Positions 54,060-63,694 of a DNA stretch of 64,000 nt are shown here, piece after piece. Each line of letters starts with the position of its first letter. Positions within the stretch are counted from its first letter, which is position 1. A model generated the notes under the pieces. It had not been told where the DNA came from, searched no databases, and saw nothing but the letters and a program-made list of their open reading frames with translations. The stretch lies in the NCBI GenBank assembly GCA_913775265.1, contig CAJYJH010000021.1, forward strand, positions 62,001 through 126,000, in the 5' to 3' direction. Source of the stretch: an uncultured Mucilaginibacter sp. (GTDB lineage Bacteria > Bacteroidota > Bacteroidia > Sphingobacteriales > Sphingobacteriaceae). The position numbers were made by a program, and so were the translations under genes.

Positions 54060-54638
54060 ATGTTTAACACTTTTGATCCAAGGCAGGTATTATCAGTAAC
54101 CATGATATTATTTGCCATCATTGATATCATAGGCACTATTCCCATCATCATCAGTTTACGCCAGCGGGCTGGGCATATCGAGTCGGAAAAAGCTTCCCTT
54201 ACCGTACTTGCCCTGATGGTAGCATTTTTATTTGTAGGAGAAGAATTGTTGAAGATTATTGGTTTAGATATTGCCTCATTTGCTATTGCCGGTTCGTTGG
54301 TAATCTTCATCATAGCAATGGAAATGATATTAGGTATCTCGTTCTTTAAAGAGGATGAGCATGTCCCCGCTACCGTTTCAATCGTCCCGTTGGCTTTTCC
54401 GCTCATAGCTGGTGCGGGTACCATGACTACTTTACTTTCACTCAAATCTCAATACGCGACTACCAATATTATCATAGGCATTACGCTAAATACCATTATT
54501 GTTTATGTAGTATTAAAAAATGTGAGCCTGTTAGAGCGCATGTTGGGCAAAACAGGGTTGGGTGTATTGCGTAAGGCATTTGGCGTCATTTTATTAGCTA
54601 TCGCTATCAAATTGTTCAGGAGTAATAGCGGGTTATAA
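54060..54638 (+). CDS. MarC-family integral membrane protein
   Basis: 192 residues, six predicted membrane spans. The order FAIIDIIGTIPIII, GEELLKIIGLDIASFAIAGSLVIFIIAMEMI and PLAFPLIAGAGTMTTLL matches the MarC family. Despite the name, members have not been shown to give multidrug resistance; the role is unknown. Follows the MFS gene directly. Confidence 0.9.
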   Translation: MFNTFDPRQVLSVTMILFAIIDIIGTIPIIISLRQRAGHIESEKASLTVLALMVAFLFVGEELLKIIGLDIASFAIAGSLVIFIIAMEMILGISFFKEDEHVPATVSIVPLAFPLIAGAGTMTTLLSLKSQYATTNIIIGITLNTIIVYVVLKNVSLLERMLGKTGLGVLRKAFGVILLAIAIKLFRSNSGL

Positions 54639-54790
54639 TAATCCTGCTATTAAAAATCGGAATACAATAAATTGATACTATCGACTTTAACATTTAAGTG
54701 ATTAAGCGACTCTAACAATAGTTTATTTGAGCCTTCGTTATAAGTAAATCCTGCCAACAAGTAGTGTGCAGGATTTTGTATTTTTACACC

Positions 54791-55300
54791 GTGCATACTT
54801 TTACAAAAAAGCTTCCTATCATTATTGTATTTGCTCTGATGTTTGCCGGCTGGGCTATCAGTTCGTGTAAAAAAGAGAATGAGAACACCCTCAACACCTT
54901 TTTAACAGGTAACGGTACCTGGCGTTTAGCTTCGCTTAGAGTTGAAACCCTGCATGGCGACACCTCCAAACGGATTGACACATTAAATACTAACTGCCAA
55001 TACAATCAAACATTTACCTTTAACTCAGACGGTGCCTGCAACTACGACTATTTTAGCTGCCTTGACCAATCTACACAAGGTAAATGGAATATGAGCGTAG
55101 GTGACACCATTTTTCTTTCGTCAGATATGGTATGTAAGGATACTACCAAAGCAGGAACATCGACTCCGTTTGCGAGAGTTCAGGTTGTGAATTTGGGGCG
55201 TAATTCTTTAGTTATACAATCGGTAAAAGTTGATGTTCTTTATAAAACGCCAAGGGAGGTACTAAGGCGCCGGGTTACCCGCTACGGTTTTATCCATTAA
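54791..55300 (+). CDS. Lipoprotein, lipocalin-like, start uncertain
   Basis: 169 residues if it starts at GTG 54791. The N-terminus (HTFTKKLPIIIVFALMFAGWAISSC) is a type II signal peptide with Cys26 as anchor. A GTG at 54764 would add nine residues; no ATG gives a complete signal peptide. The mature part (NGTWRLASLRVETL, YNQTFTFNSDGACNYDYF, GKWNMSVGDTIFL) has the WxLxs and G.W patterns of lipocalin-like Bacteroidetes lipoproteins. Function unknown. Converges on nothing; purN follows 52 bases later. Confidence 0.7.
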   Translation: MHTFTKKLPIIIVFALMFAGWAISSCKKENENTLNTFLTGNGTWRLASLRVETLHGDTSKRIDTLNTNCQYNQTFTFNSDGACNYDYFSCLDQSTQGKWNMSVGDTIFLSSDMVCKDTTKAGTSTPFARVQVVNLGRNSLVIQSVKVDVLYKTPREVLRRRVTRYGFIH

Positions 55301-55352
55301 ACATCCACCACTTACATAAAATACTATATTTACACCAAAATTACGTGCCGCT

Positions 55353-55943
55353 TTGAAAACCAGAATAGCCATTTTAGCTTCAGGATCGGGATCGAACGCT
55401 CAAAAAATAATGGAGCATTTTAAAAACCATGCCGACAGTGAAGTAGTGTTGGTGCTCACTAACAATCCGCAGGCTTATGTGCTGCAACGTGCTGATAATT
55501 TTGAAATACCTACACACGTTTTTTCGCGTCAGGAATTTTTTCAGACTGAGGATGTTGTAAAACTCTTAAAAAAAATGGAGGTGGATTTGATTGTGCTGGC
55601 CGGATTTTTATGGCTGGTACCTGAATCATTACTTAAAGCTTTTCCTAATCAAATCGTCAATATCCACCCTTCATTATTACCTAAATATGGCGGTAAAGGT
55701 ATGTACGGCGACCATGTGCACAGAGCTGTTCTTGAGAATGGTGAAAATGAGTCGGGCATTACTATTCATTTCGTGAATGAGCATTTTGACGAGGGTGAAG
55801 TGATTCATCAAGCCAAATTTAAAATTGAACCCGGCGACGATTTAAATACCATTAAACTTAAAGGTCAACAATTGGAGCATCAACACTTTCCGAAAGTTAT
55901 AGAAGCATTAGCGGCTAAGATGAAAAGCACTACTAAAAACTAA
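55353..55943 (+). CDS. purN: Phosphoribosylglycinamide formyltransferase
   Basis: 196 residues. It starts at TTG: no ATG or GTG lies in frame nearby and the protein begins exactly at the family start (KTRIAILASGSGSNAQKI). The catalytic triad region is NIHPSLLPKYGGKGMYG and the GIT.HFVNEHFDEG block, with the conserved Asp at the end. It transfers a formyl group from 10-formyl-THF to GAR in purine synthesis, step 3. Cytoplasmic. purH follows about 200 bases later. Confidence 0.94.
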   Translation: MKTRIAILASGSGSNAQKIMEHFKNHADSEVVLVLTNNPQAYVLQRADNFEIPTHVFSRQEFFQTEDVVKLLKKMEVDLIVLAGFLWLVPESLLKAFPNQIVNIHPSLLPKYGGKGMYGDHVHRAVLENGENESGITIHFVNEHFDEGEVIHQAKFKIEPGDDLNTIKLKGQQLEHQHFPKVIEALAAKMKSTTKN

Positions 55944-55995
55944 TGCACTCTTAGTTGAATAACATCCCGAGCATAGTGCTACATAACTACAGATT

Positions 55996-56035
55996 TATGT
56001 AAATATACAAATGCATACATATGCAAATATACAAA
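55996..56035. repeat. Short direct repeat upstream of purH
   Basis: Two copies of a 16-base unit TATGnAAATATACAAA (55996-56011 and 56020-56035) with one difference, spaced 24 bases apart. The unit resembles the arms of the inverted repeat at 58836-58935. Confidence 0.65.
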
Positions 56036-56115
56036 GTAGCAATTTCACTTTTGCACTAAAATCTATTGCTAATAAAGCCTGGTGCTTTACTGCTTAACAA
56101 CTCGGCAAAAATCAT

Positions 56116-56123
56116 TACCTTTG
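56116..56123 (+). promoter_or_regulatory. -7 box of purH
   Basis: TACCTTTG matches TAnnTTTG exactly and lies 24 bases before the ATG at 56147. This supports 56147 as the start rather than an ATG-like codon at 56066. Confidence 0.55.
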
Positions 56124-56146
56124 CGGCTCAAAATATCCACTATTGC

Positions 56147-57688
56147 ATGAGCCAGTCTGTTCAAATTAAAAACGCTTTAATTTCTGTTTACTACAAGGAT
56201 CACTTAGAACCCGTAATTCAAGAATTAAATCGTTTGGGAGTAAAAATATATTCAACCGGCGGAACTGAAACTTTTATACGCAGCTTAGGCGCCGAAGTTA
56301 TTGCCGTTGAAGATTTAACCTCTTACCCTTCTATTTTGGGCGGACGTGTTAAAACACTGCACCCTAAAGTATTTGGTGGCATACTGGCCCGCCGCAATTT
56401 TGAATCGGATGAGCAGCAATTAGCTCAATACGAAATCCCGGAAATTGATTTAGTAATTGTTGACCTGTACCCTTTTGAGGAAACGGTACGTTCGGGTGCT
56501 GCGCATGATGATGTGATTGAAAAAATCGACATCGGCGGTATATCGCTTATTCGGGCAGCAGCTAAGAACTTCAAAGATGTCGTTATCGTAGCTTCAAAAA
56601 ATGATTACCAGCAACTGGGTGAAATTTTGAAAGAACAAAACGGTACAACTACTTTAGACCAGCGTCGTCAGTTTGCGCAAAAGGCGTTTAACATCACCTC
56701 TCACTACGATACCTCGATATTCCAATACTTTAATTTAAACCAGGGCGAAGCTAATCCGGCTTTACCTGTGTTTAAACAGAGCATCCAAACCAGTCATACG
56801 CTGCGTTACGGTGAGAACCCGCACCAGAAAGGTACTTTTTATGGCAACCTGGAAGCGATGTTTACCAAGCTGCATGGTAAAGAGTTATCTTACAATAACT
56901 TGGTGGACGTTGATGCAGCTGTCGCCCTGATTGATGAATTTACTGACCCTACCATCGCTATTTTAAAACATACTAACGCTTGTGGTATTGCCACCCGTTC
57001 CTTTATTAAAGAAGCCTGGGTTGATGCTTTGGCCTGCGATCCGGTATCAGCTTTTGGTGGCGTTATTATAGCTAACGACGAGATTAACGCTGAAACTGCT
57101 GCTGAAATCAGCAAGATTTTCTTTGAAGTTTTGATAGCCCCTGCCTACACCGATGAGGCCCTGCAAATACTAAAAGAGAAAAAGAACCGTATAATACTCA
57201 TTCGCCAACCGGTCGAATTAGGTTTAAAGCAGTTTAAAGCTTTGCTGAACGGTGTAATTGAGCAGGACAAAGATCTGGTGATTGAAGGGCCTGAGCAGAT
57301 GACGACCGTTACCGAGCAACAGCCGACAGCACAAGAGCTTAAAGATTTGTTTTTTGCTAACAAAGTGGTAAAACACACCAAATCAAACACCGTAGTATTG
57401 GCTAAAAACAACCAGTTACTGGCCAGCGGTGTAGGTCAAACCTCAAGGGTTGACGCTTTGCGCCAGGCTATCGAAAAAGCCCGCTCTTTTGGGTTTGATT
57501 TACAAGGAGCTGTGATGGCTTCGGATGCGTTCTTTCCGTTTCCGGATTGTGTAGAAATTGCTGCCGATGCAGGTATAACTGCCGTATTGCAACCAGGCGG
57601 CTCTATTAAAGACCAGGACTCCGTTAACATGTCTAACCAAAAAGGCATTAGCATGGTAACTACCGGAGTAAGGCACTTTAAACACTAA
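56147..57688 (+). CDS. purH: AICAR formyltransferase / IMP cyclohydrolase
   Basis: 513 residues from ATG 56147 (MSQSVQIKNALISVYYK). The N-terminal MGS-like cyclohydrolase domain (STGGTETFIRSLG, GGRVKTLHPKVFGGIL) is followed by the AICAR transformylase domain (LRYGENPHQKGTFYG, LKHTNACGIA, PFPDCVEIAADAGI). It performs the last two steps to IMP. Cytoplasmic. Directly upstream of the mre cluster, an association I believe is frequent in this group. Confidence 0.97.
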   Translation: MSQSVQIKNALISVYYKDHLEPVIQELNRLGVKIYSTGGTETFIRSLGAEVIAVEDLTSYPSILGGRVKTLHPKVFGGILARRNFESDEQQLAQYEIPEIDLVIVDLYPFEETVRSGAAHDDVIEKIDIGGISLIRAAAKNFKDVVIVASKNDYQQLGEILKEQNGTTTLDQRRQFAQKAFNITSHYDTSIFQYFNLNQGEANPALPVFKQSIQTSHTLRYGENPHQKGTFYGNLEAMFTKLHGKELSYNNLVDVDAAVALIDEFTDPTIAILKHTNACGIATRSFIKEAWVDALACDPVSAFGGVIIANDEINAETAAEISKIFFEVLIAPAYTDEALQILKEKKNRIILIRQPVELGLKQFKALLNGVIEQDKDLVIEGPEQMTTVTEQQPTAQELKDLFFANKVVKHTKSNTVVLAKNNQLLASGVGQTSRVDALRQAIEKARSFGFDLQGAVMASDAFFPFPDCVEIAADAGITAVLQPGGSIKDQDSVNMSNQKGISMVTTGVRHFKH

Positions 57689-57804
57689 AAAAGGGTTGCT
57701 GTAAAGTATTTTGCATAGCCCGGCAACTGTTTTGAAATACAAACGGTTATTAATAACTTACGTAGATTTTTTCAATCTTTGCAGATTATTTGACACAACA
57801 CTAA

Positions 57805-58827
57805 ATGGGTTTATTTAATTTTTTCACTCAAGAAGTTGCTATTGACTTAGGAACGGCAAATACCCTGATAATACATAACGATAAAGTGGTGGTTGATGAG
57901 CCATCCATTGTAGCATTTGACCGTAAAACCAACAAGGTGATTGCCATTGGTAAGCAGGCTATGCAAATGGAAGGTAAAACCCATGATAATATACGTACCG
58001 TACGCCCGCTTAAAGACGGCGTTATAGCCGATTTTGATGCCGCCGAGCACATGATACGCGGCATGATTAAAATGATTAACAAAGGCAAAGGATGGTTTTT
58101 CCCATCATTGCGTATGGTAATCTGTATACCTTCGGGCATTACCGAGGTAGAAAAACGTGCGGTACACCAATCGGCCGAGATTGCCGGTGCCAAAGAGGTT
58201 TACTTGATTCATGAGCCTATGGCTGCAGCTGTTGGTATTGGTATCGACGTTGAAGAGCCTATGGGTAACATGATCATTGATATCGGCGGTGGTACTACCG
58301 AGATCGCAGTGATTGCACTTTCGGGTATTGTATGTGACCAGTCTATCCGCGTGGCAGGTGACAATTTTGACTCCGACATCGTTCAATACATCCGTCGCCA
58401 GCACAACATCATGATTGGTGACCGTACTGCCGAAAAAATTAAAATTGAAGTGGGTGCCGCCCTGCCTGAACTGGCAGATCCTCCGGGCGATTTTGCCGTA
58501 CAAGGTCGCGATTTAATGACCGGCGTACCTAAGCAGATTACCGTTTCTTATACGGAGATAGCGCATTGTTTAGACAAATCTATTTCTAAAATCGAAGAAG
58601 CTATCCTAAAAGCTCTGGAGATCACCCCTCCAGAATTGTCGGCTGATATTTACCAGACCGGTATTTACCTTACCGGTGGTGGCGCATTGTTACGCGGCTT
58701 AGATAAGCGTGTAGCTGCTAAAACCAAACTACCGGTTCACGTAGCCGAGGATCCGTTGCGCGCTGTAGTACGCGGCACCGGCACCGCCTTAAAAAACATA
58801 GGCAATTATAAGTTCTTGATGCAATAA
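57805..58827 (+). CDS. mreB: Rod shape-determining protein MreB
   Basis: 340 residues, the standard size. Actin-fold motifs: phosphate-1 IDLGTANTLI (14-23), DPHEP-like VHEPMAAAVGIGI, phosphate-2 IDIGGGTTEIAVI, and adenosine region LTGGGALLRGLDKRV. MreB filaments under the inner membrane guide wall synthesis during elongation. First gene of the elongasome cluster; 129 bases holding an inverted repeat separate it from mreC. Confidence 0.97.
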   Translation: MGLFNFFTQEVAIDLGTANTLIIHNDKVVVDEPSIVAFDRKTNKVIAIGKQAMQMEGKTHDNIRTVRPLKDGVIADFDAAEHMIRGMIKMINKGKGWFFPSLRMVICIPSGITEVEKRAVHQSAEIAGAKEVYLIHEPMAAAVGIGIDVEEPMGNMIIDIGGGTTEIAVIALSGIVCDQSIRVAGDNFDSDIVQYIRRQHNIMIGDRTAEKIKIEVGAALPELADPPGDFAVQGRDLMTGVPKQITVSYTEIAHCLDKSISKIEEAILKALEITPPELSADIYQTGIYLTGGGALLRGLDKRVAAKTKLPVHVAEDPLRAVVRGTGTALKNIGNYKFLMQ

Positions 58828-58835
58828 ATTATCAA

Positions 58836-58935
58836 TTTGCATATGTGCAGATATGCAAATGTGCAGATGACCCGATTGAAATTTAGATTTTCACATACTT
58901 CATCTGCATATTTGCATATTTACATATTTGCACAT
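58836..58935. repeat. Inverted repeat of TGCAAAT/GCAGAT type between mreB and mreC
   Basis: Inner arms 58851-58870 and 58900-58919 are inverted copies matching at 19 of 20 positions around a 29-base loop. Degenerate copies of the same unit extend the arms outward to about 58836 and 58935. It starts 9 bases after the mreB stop. It would form a long hairpin in the mreB-mreC transcript and may act as attenuator or stability element. A related sequence lies upstream of purH. Confidence 0.75.
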
Positions 58936-58956
58936 CACTTGTCCTAATACAATCCC

Positions 58957-59790
58957 ATGCGTAACCTTTTGATTTTCATCAGCAAGTACAACGCATTTTT
59001 TTTATTCCTGATTTTCGAGATTACATCGTTAATTATTTACGTTAAATACAACTCTTTTCAGCGGGCTACTTTAATTAATTCGGCCAATCAGGTTACAGGT
59101 GCCTTATATGCCCGGGCCAGCGAGGTAAGCAGTTATGTTAAACTTAAAGACGTTAATGACAGCCTGGCTTCAGAAAATGCCCGCTTGCGTGGCATGCTCA
59201 ATTCTGCCTATTACGCCGACACTTTGGCTAAGCATACGGTAAATGATACAACGTATAAACAACAATACACCTATATTGAAGCGCGAGTAGTAAACAATAG
59301 CGTGACCAAGCGGAATAACTTTATTACCATACAAAAAGGAAGCAAGGACGGTATTGCCAAAGGCATGGGTGTGATCTGCGGCTCCGGCGTAGTAGGTAAG
59401 GTAATTTTAACCTCAGAGCATTTCTCTATCATCCAATCCTTTTTACATAAAGATACTCAATTAAGCGCCATGCTGGCCGACACTAAAGATATTGGCAGCT
59501 TGATATGGGGAAATGACCTGAATCCGCATATGGGTGTTTTAAAAGATATCCCCAACCATGTTAAGGCACGTGTTGGCGAATGGGTGGTTACGTCTACTTA
59601 TTCTGATTTGTTTCCGGCTGGTATACCTTTAGGCAAAGTAATGAATTTACATGCTAAAGGCGGTGGCTTTTTCCTGAACATGGAAGTTAACTTGTCGGTA
59701 GATTTTGCCAAACTGGAGTATGTATATGTAGTGAACAATAAATTGGCTCAGGAACGTACTGCATTAGAAACCCAAAAGCCCAATGAGTAG
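58957..59790 (+). CDS. mreC: Rod shape-determining protein MreC
   Basis: 277 residues. A single membrane span (about 9-28) is followed by a coiled-coil stretch (about 40-80), then the MreC beta domains (KGSKDGIAKGMGVICGSGVVGKV, WVVTSTYSDLFPAGIPLGKV). MreC spans the inner membrane and links MreB inside to PBP2 and RodA outside. Its stop overlaps mreD by 8 bases. Confidence 0.94.
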   Translation: MRNLLIFISKYNAFFLFLIFEITSLIIYVKYNSFQRATLINSANQVTGALYARASEVSSYVKLKDVNDSLASENARLRGMLNSAYYADTLAKHTVNDTTYKQQYTYIEARVVNNSVTKRNNFITIQKGSKDGIAKGMGVICGSGVVGKVILTSEHFSIIQSFLHKDTQLSAMLADTKDIGSLIWGNDLNPHMGVLKDIPNHVKARVGEWVVTSTYSDLFPAGIPLGKVMNLHAKGGGFFLNMEVNLSVDFAKLEYVYVVNNKLAQERTALETQKPNE

Positions 59791-60298
59791 AGTACTGATT
59801 CAAAATTTTGTGCGCTTTGTAGTACTGGTGTTGCTGCAGGTTTTTTTGCTGAAAAATATCAGCTTGTACAACCTGTCTATGCCGTACCTGTACGTTCTGT
59901 TTATTATGCTGCTCCCCCTGGAAACGCCTAATTTGTTGTTGTTCTCGCTGGCATTTTTGATGGGTATCATCATCGATATGTTTTATGATACACCCGGCCT
60001 ACACGCGGCAGCCAGCGTAATACTGGCGTTTGTAAGGGTTTTGTTTGTGAGTATTACGGTGCAGCGTGATGGATTTGATGCCGAGCCCGAACCTACGTTA
60101 GGGAATATGGGATTCCGCTGGTTTCTTACCTATTCAACCGTGTTAATCCTCATTCATCATTTTTTTCTTTTCTGCCTCGAAGTTTTCAGATTTTCTGAAA
60201 TACAATATACTTTATTACGTTTCTTATCCAGTTCACTATTTACTTTATTTTTAATTTTAATAACCAGCTTTTTGTTTTACAGAAGGAAAGAACGTTAA
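59783..60298 (+). CDS. mreD: Rod shape-determining protein MreD
   Basis: 171 residues, five to six predicted membrane spans, typical MreD size. The segment YVLFIMLLPLETPNLLLFSLAFLMG and the later helix FYDTPGLHAAASVILAFVRV fit the poorly conserved family. Overlaps mreC by 8 bases and ends directly at the mrdA ATG. Integral membrane part of the elongasome. Confidence 0.85.
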   Translation: MSRVLIQNFVRFVVLVLLQVFLLKNISLYNLSMPYLYVLFIMLLPLETPNLLLFSLAFLMGIIIDMFYDTPGLHAAASVILAFVRVLFVSITVQRDGFDAEPEPTLGNMGFRWFLTYSTVLILIHHFFLFCLEVFRFSEIQYTLLRFLSSSLFTLFLILITSFLFYRRKER

Positions 60299-62365
60299 AT
60301 GAACAGCTATTTTGAGCGACGCTACGTAGTTACCGGTATATTCATCACTATTGCCCTTGTACTCTTGGGGCGATTGTTCTACATACAGATTATTGACGAC
60401 CGGTATGCCTTATTTGCCGATAAAAATGTATTGCGCAAAACCATTATTTTTCCGGCCCGCGGACCAATCTTGGACCGTAATGGGAAAATATTAGCGCAAA
60501 ACTTACCCGTTTACAATGTTTTGGTTACGCCAAAGCGCATGAAGCCTTTTGATACCCTGGATTTTTGTAAAATGATCGGGATTGACAAGGCGGGTTTTGA
60601 TAAACGACTGGCCAAGGCAAAAAAATATTCTCCTTATAAACCAACCATCTTTGAGAAACAAATCTCGGTTGAAAGGTATGCTCCTTTGCAGGAACGCCTG
60701 TCGGAGTTTCCGGGTTTTGATGTAGAAGCACGCACGGTTCGAACTTACCCCGATTCGGTAGCGGCTCACTTTGTTGGTTTTACTGGCGAGGTAAACGACA
60801 AAAAGATAGCACAATCTGGTGGCTATTACCGCCAAGGCGATTACATTGGTATTTCGGGCGTTGAAAGATCTTTCGAAGATGTTTTGAGAGGACAACGTGG
60901 TGTAACCTACCGGATGGTCGATTCGCGAAATGTGGAAAAGGGTGCATTTGCCAACGGTGCGTTCGATACGGTTGCCATAGCTGGTGAGCCGCTCATGTCG
61001 TCATTAGACATCCGCATCCAAAAGCTTGGCGAAACACTAATGCATAATAAGGTAGGCAGCATCGTCGCTATTGAGCCATCAACCGGCGAGATTTTGGCAT
61101 TTGTGAGCAGCCCAACTTACGATCCCAATTTAATGGTGGGTCGTGAGCGTGGTAATAACATGATGAAAATGTATAAGGACCCTTACAGACCTATGCTTGT
61201 TCGGCCTATACAAGCTACTTATGCACCCGGATCATCATTTAAGCCGTTAGATGCGCTGATTGCCTTACAAGAAGGTATCATTACGCCTCAAACTACTTTT
61301 TTCTGTCCGCATTATTACCAGGCCGGTAATCACCGCGTTGGTTGTGAGCATTTTGATGGTGTTACCGACCTGCGTAAAGGCATCGCTCAATCATGCAACA
61401 CTTACTTTTGTAATGTATTTGATCGTTTGATGAATGCAAATGGCGCTAAAAACATCCGCCCTACACTTACCAAGTGGAAAGGTCAGGTAAACAAGTTCGG
61501 TTTTGGAGTTAAACTTGACGTAGAACTACCGTTTGAATACCGTGGTAACGTACCTACTCCCCTGCACTTTGATAAAGTTTTTGGCAAAAACAGGTGGCGG
61601 TCCAGCTCTATTATCTCTCTAGCCATTGGTCAGGGTGAGTTACTGGCTACCCCTTTACAATTAGCCAATGTGGAGGCGGTTATTGCCAACAGGGGTTTCT
61701 TTTATAAACCTCACCTCATTAAAGCTATCGGCGATAAAAAAATCATAAAGGCTGAATACACCGAAAGAAATGATGTAGGTATTGACCCACAATATTTTGA
61801 GCCGGTTATTGACGGGATGCAGGATGTGGTGGATCATGGCACGGCTGCAGCATCGCGGATACCTGGCATTGTGATGTGTGGTAAAACCGGGACAGTACAA
61901 AACAGCCATGGTAAAAATCACTCTGTATTTGTGGGCTTTGCCCCGCGCGATACACCACGCATCGCCATTGCAGTGATTGTTGAAAACGGTGGTTACGGTG
62001 CATCATGGGCTGCACCAATCGGTAGTTACATGATTGAGAAATATCTGCGTAACACCATTACAAGGCCTAAGGCACAGGTCGACTACATCATCAACCATAA
62101 TCTATTACCTCCACCTCCGGGATGGAAACCACCGGTAAAAAAGCTGTCCAAAAAAGATAGCTTGATGGTTGACAGCCTACGCAAAGACGGCTTTAAAAAG
62201 AACTGGAAAAAGATTGACAGTATTAAACGTCATCTCAAAAAACACAATGCTGATACAGCCAAACGAGCCATTGAGTTAAAATCGGCCTCCCGATCAGCTA
62301 AACATGACAGTAGCCGATACAAGTTAGTAGCCTACCAACCTAAACGTAAAGAAGATGAACAATAA
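60299..62365 (+). CDS. mrdA: Penicillin-binding protein 2 (elongation transpeptidase)
   Basis: 688 residues. N-terminal membrane anchor (about 9-30), pedestal domain starting ILDRNGKILAQN, and transpeptidase domain with Ser312-x-x-Lys315 (APGSSFKPLD), SCN (SxN motif) and KTG (CGKTGTVQ). It crosslinks peptidoglycan during side-wall growth with RodA. The last 80 residues are a Lys/Asp-rich charged tail not needed for catalysis and longer than in E. coli. Adjacent to mreD (no gap) and overlaps rodA by 11 bases. Confidence 0.95.
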   Translation: MNSYFERRYVVTGIFITIALVLLGRLFYIQIIDDRYALFADKNVLRKTIIFPARGPILDRNGKILAQNLPVYNVLVTPKRMKPFDTLDFCKMIGIDKAGFDKRLAKAKKYSPYKPTIFEKQISVERYAPLQERLSEFPGFDVEARTVRTYPDSVAAHFVGFTGEVNDKKIAQSGGYYRQGDYIGISGVERSFEDVLRGQRGVTYRMVDSRNVEKGAFANGAFDTVAIAGEPLMSSLDIRIQKLGETLMHNKVGSIVAIEPSTGEILAFVSSPTYDPNLMVGRERGNNMMKMYKDPYRPMLVRPIQATYAPGSSFKPLDALIALQEGIITPQTTFFCPHYYQAGNHRVGCEHFDGVTDLRKGIAQSCNTYFCNVFDRLMNANGAKNIRPTLTKWKGQVNKFGFGVKLDVELPFEYRGNVPTPLHFDKVFGKNRWRSSSIISLAIGQGELLATPLQLANVEAVIANRGFFYKPHLIKAIGDKKIIKAEYTERNDVGIDPQYFEPVIDGMQDVVDHGTAAASRIPGIVMCGKTGTVQNSHGKNHSVFVGFAPRDTPRIAIAVIVENGGYGASWAAPIGSYMIEKYLRNTITRPKAQVDYIINHNLLPPPPGWKPPVKKLSKKDSLMVDSLRKDGFKKNWKKIDSIKRHLKKHNADTAKRAIELKSASRSAKHDSSRYKLVAYQPKRKEDEQ

Positions 62366-63620
62366 CAGGCGTAGCTTCTTTTTTAACGTTGACTGGGTGA
62401 CGGTGTTAATTTACTTAGCCTTATGTACTATTGGCTGGTTTAACATTCACGCAGCAGTGTTTGATGATACTCATCCTGAGCTGATTGATTTAGAAACGCA
62501 GTACGGTAAACAGTTTATCTTCATTATATCAGCCGTAATATTGGGCGGTGTAATTTTACTGTTAGATAGCCGCTTTTTTATAAGCATTGCCCCTGTTTTT
62601 TATGTAGTTACGGTCTTACTCCTAATGGTGGTACTTGTAGTAGGCCGCAACGTGGGCGGTAATCAAGCTTGGATACCTTTAGGCAGTTTTAAATTACAAC
62701 CTTCGGAGTTTGCAAAGTTTAGTACCTGCCTATTGCTGGCGCGCTATCTGAGTGGTATCAACATCCGTATCACAGAGCTAAAATCTTTCTTTATTTCAGC
62801 CGGTATCATTGCGCTACCCATGCTGCTCATTATGTTGCAGCCTGATACAGGGTCGACTTTAGTATTTTGTTCACTAATCTTTGTGTTGTACCGAGAGGGA
62901 TTATCGCCTTATTTTTTAATCATTGCCGGGTTAGCCATTGTGCTATTTATTTGCTCATTGCTATTTAATCAGTTATATGTAGTCGGTATTTTAGTAGCGT
63001 TAACTGTGGCTGCGATATTCTTATTCAGGTTAAAACGCGAAACCGTTGTTGGATTATTAGGCGGATTGGTGCTGGCCATTGGCTTTATATTCAGCGTAAA
63101 TTTCATTTATAAAAACGTCCTGCAATCGCATCAAAAATCGCGTATCGACGAGCTATTGGGTATTTCGAGTGACATTAAAGGGGTTGGCTATAACGTAAAC
63201 CAATCTAAAATTGCCATCGGCTCCGGCAAACTTTGGGGAAAGGGTTACCTGAATGGCACGCAAACCAAGTATTCGTTTGTACCCGAGCAAAGTACCGACT
63301 TTATATTTTGTACCGTTGGCGAAGAATGGGGCTTTGCCGGTTCTGTTGTAGTAATAGGACTATTCATGTTTTTGCTTTTGCGTATCATCATGATGGCCGA
63401 ACGGCAGCGCTCACCATTTTCGAGAGTATATGGCTATGGGGTGGCTTCTATCATCTTTTTTCACGTGGTAATTAATATCGGCATGACCATTGGCGTAGTA
63501 CCCGTAATTGGTATCCCCCTGCCCTTCATCAGTTATGGCGGCTCATCTTTGTGGAGTTTTACCATTTTGTTATTTATCTTGATCAAGCTTGACTCTAATC
63601 GGTTGGGTCACGTGCTGTAA
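62355..63620 (+). CDS. rodA: Rod shape-determining protein RodA (SEDS glycosyltransferase)
   Basis: 421 residues with about ten membrane spans. SEDS signatures: NVGGNQAWIPLGSFKLQPSEFAKF (the conserved Pro-Ser-Glu), the large extracytoplasmic loop with FVPEQSTDFIFCTVGEEWG, and VPVIGIPLPFISYGGSS. It polymerises glycan strands from lipid II with PBP2. Last gene of the elongasome cluster; its start lies inside the end of mrdA, so translation is coupled. Confidence 0.96.
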   Translation: MNNNRRSFFFNVDWVTVLIYLALCTIGWFNIHAAVFDDTHPELIDLETQYGKQFIFIISAVILGGVILLLDSRFFISIAPVFYVVTVLLLMVVLVVGRNVGGNQAWIPLGSFKLQPSEFAKFSTCLLLARYLSGINIRITELKSFFISAGIIALPMLLIMLQPDTGSTLVFCSLIFVLYREGLSPYFLIIAGLAIVLFICSLLFNQLYVVGILVALTVAAIFLFRLKRETVVGLLGGLVLAIGFIFSVNFIYKNVLQSHQKSRIDELLGISSDIKGVGYNVNQSKIAIGSGKLWGKGYLNGTQTKYSFVPEQSTDFIFCTVGEEWGFAGSVVVIGLFMFLLLRIIMMAERQRSPFSRVYGYGVASIIFFHVVINIGMTIGVVPVIGIPLPFISYGGSSLWSFTILLFILIKLDSNRLGHVL

Positions 63621-63694
63621 GCGAATATCTCTTTAATCGCACTTGCAGATGTTTGAATGGCATGTTGTATTTATTAGATGATATATCTAAATTG

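Noticed and set aside
54053-54445. Long open frame antisense to the MarC gene
   Set aside because: It lies fully opposite a well-supported membrane protein gene and its translation has no family resemblance.
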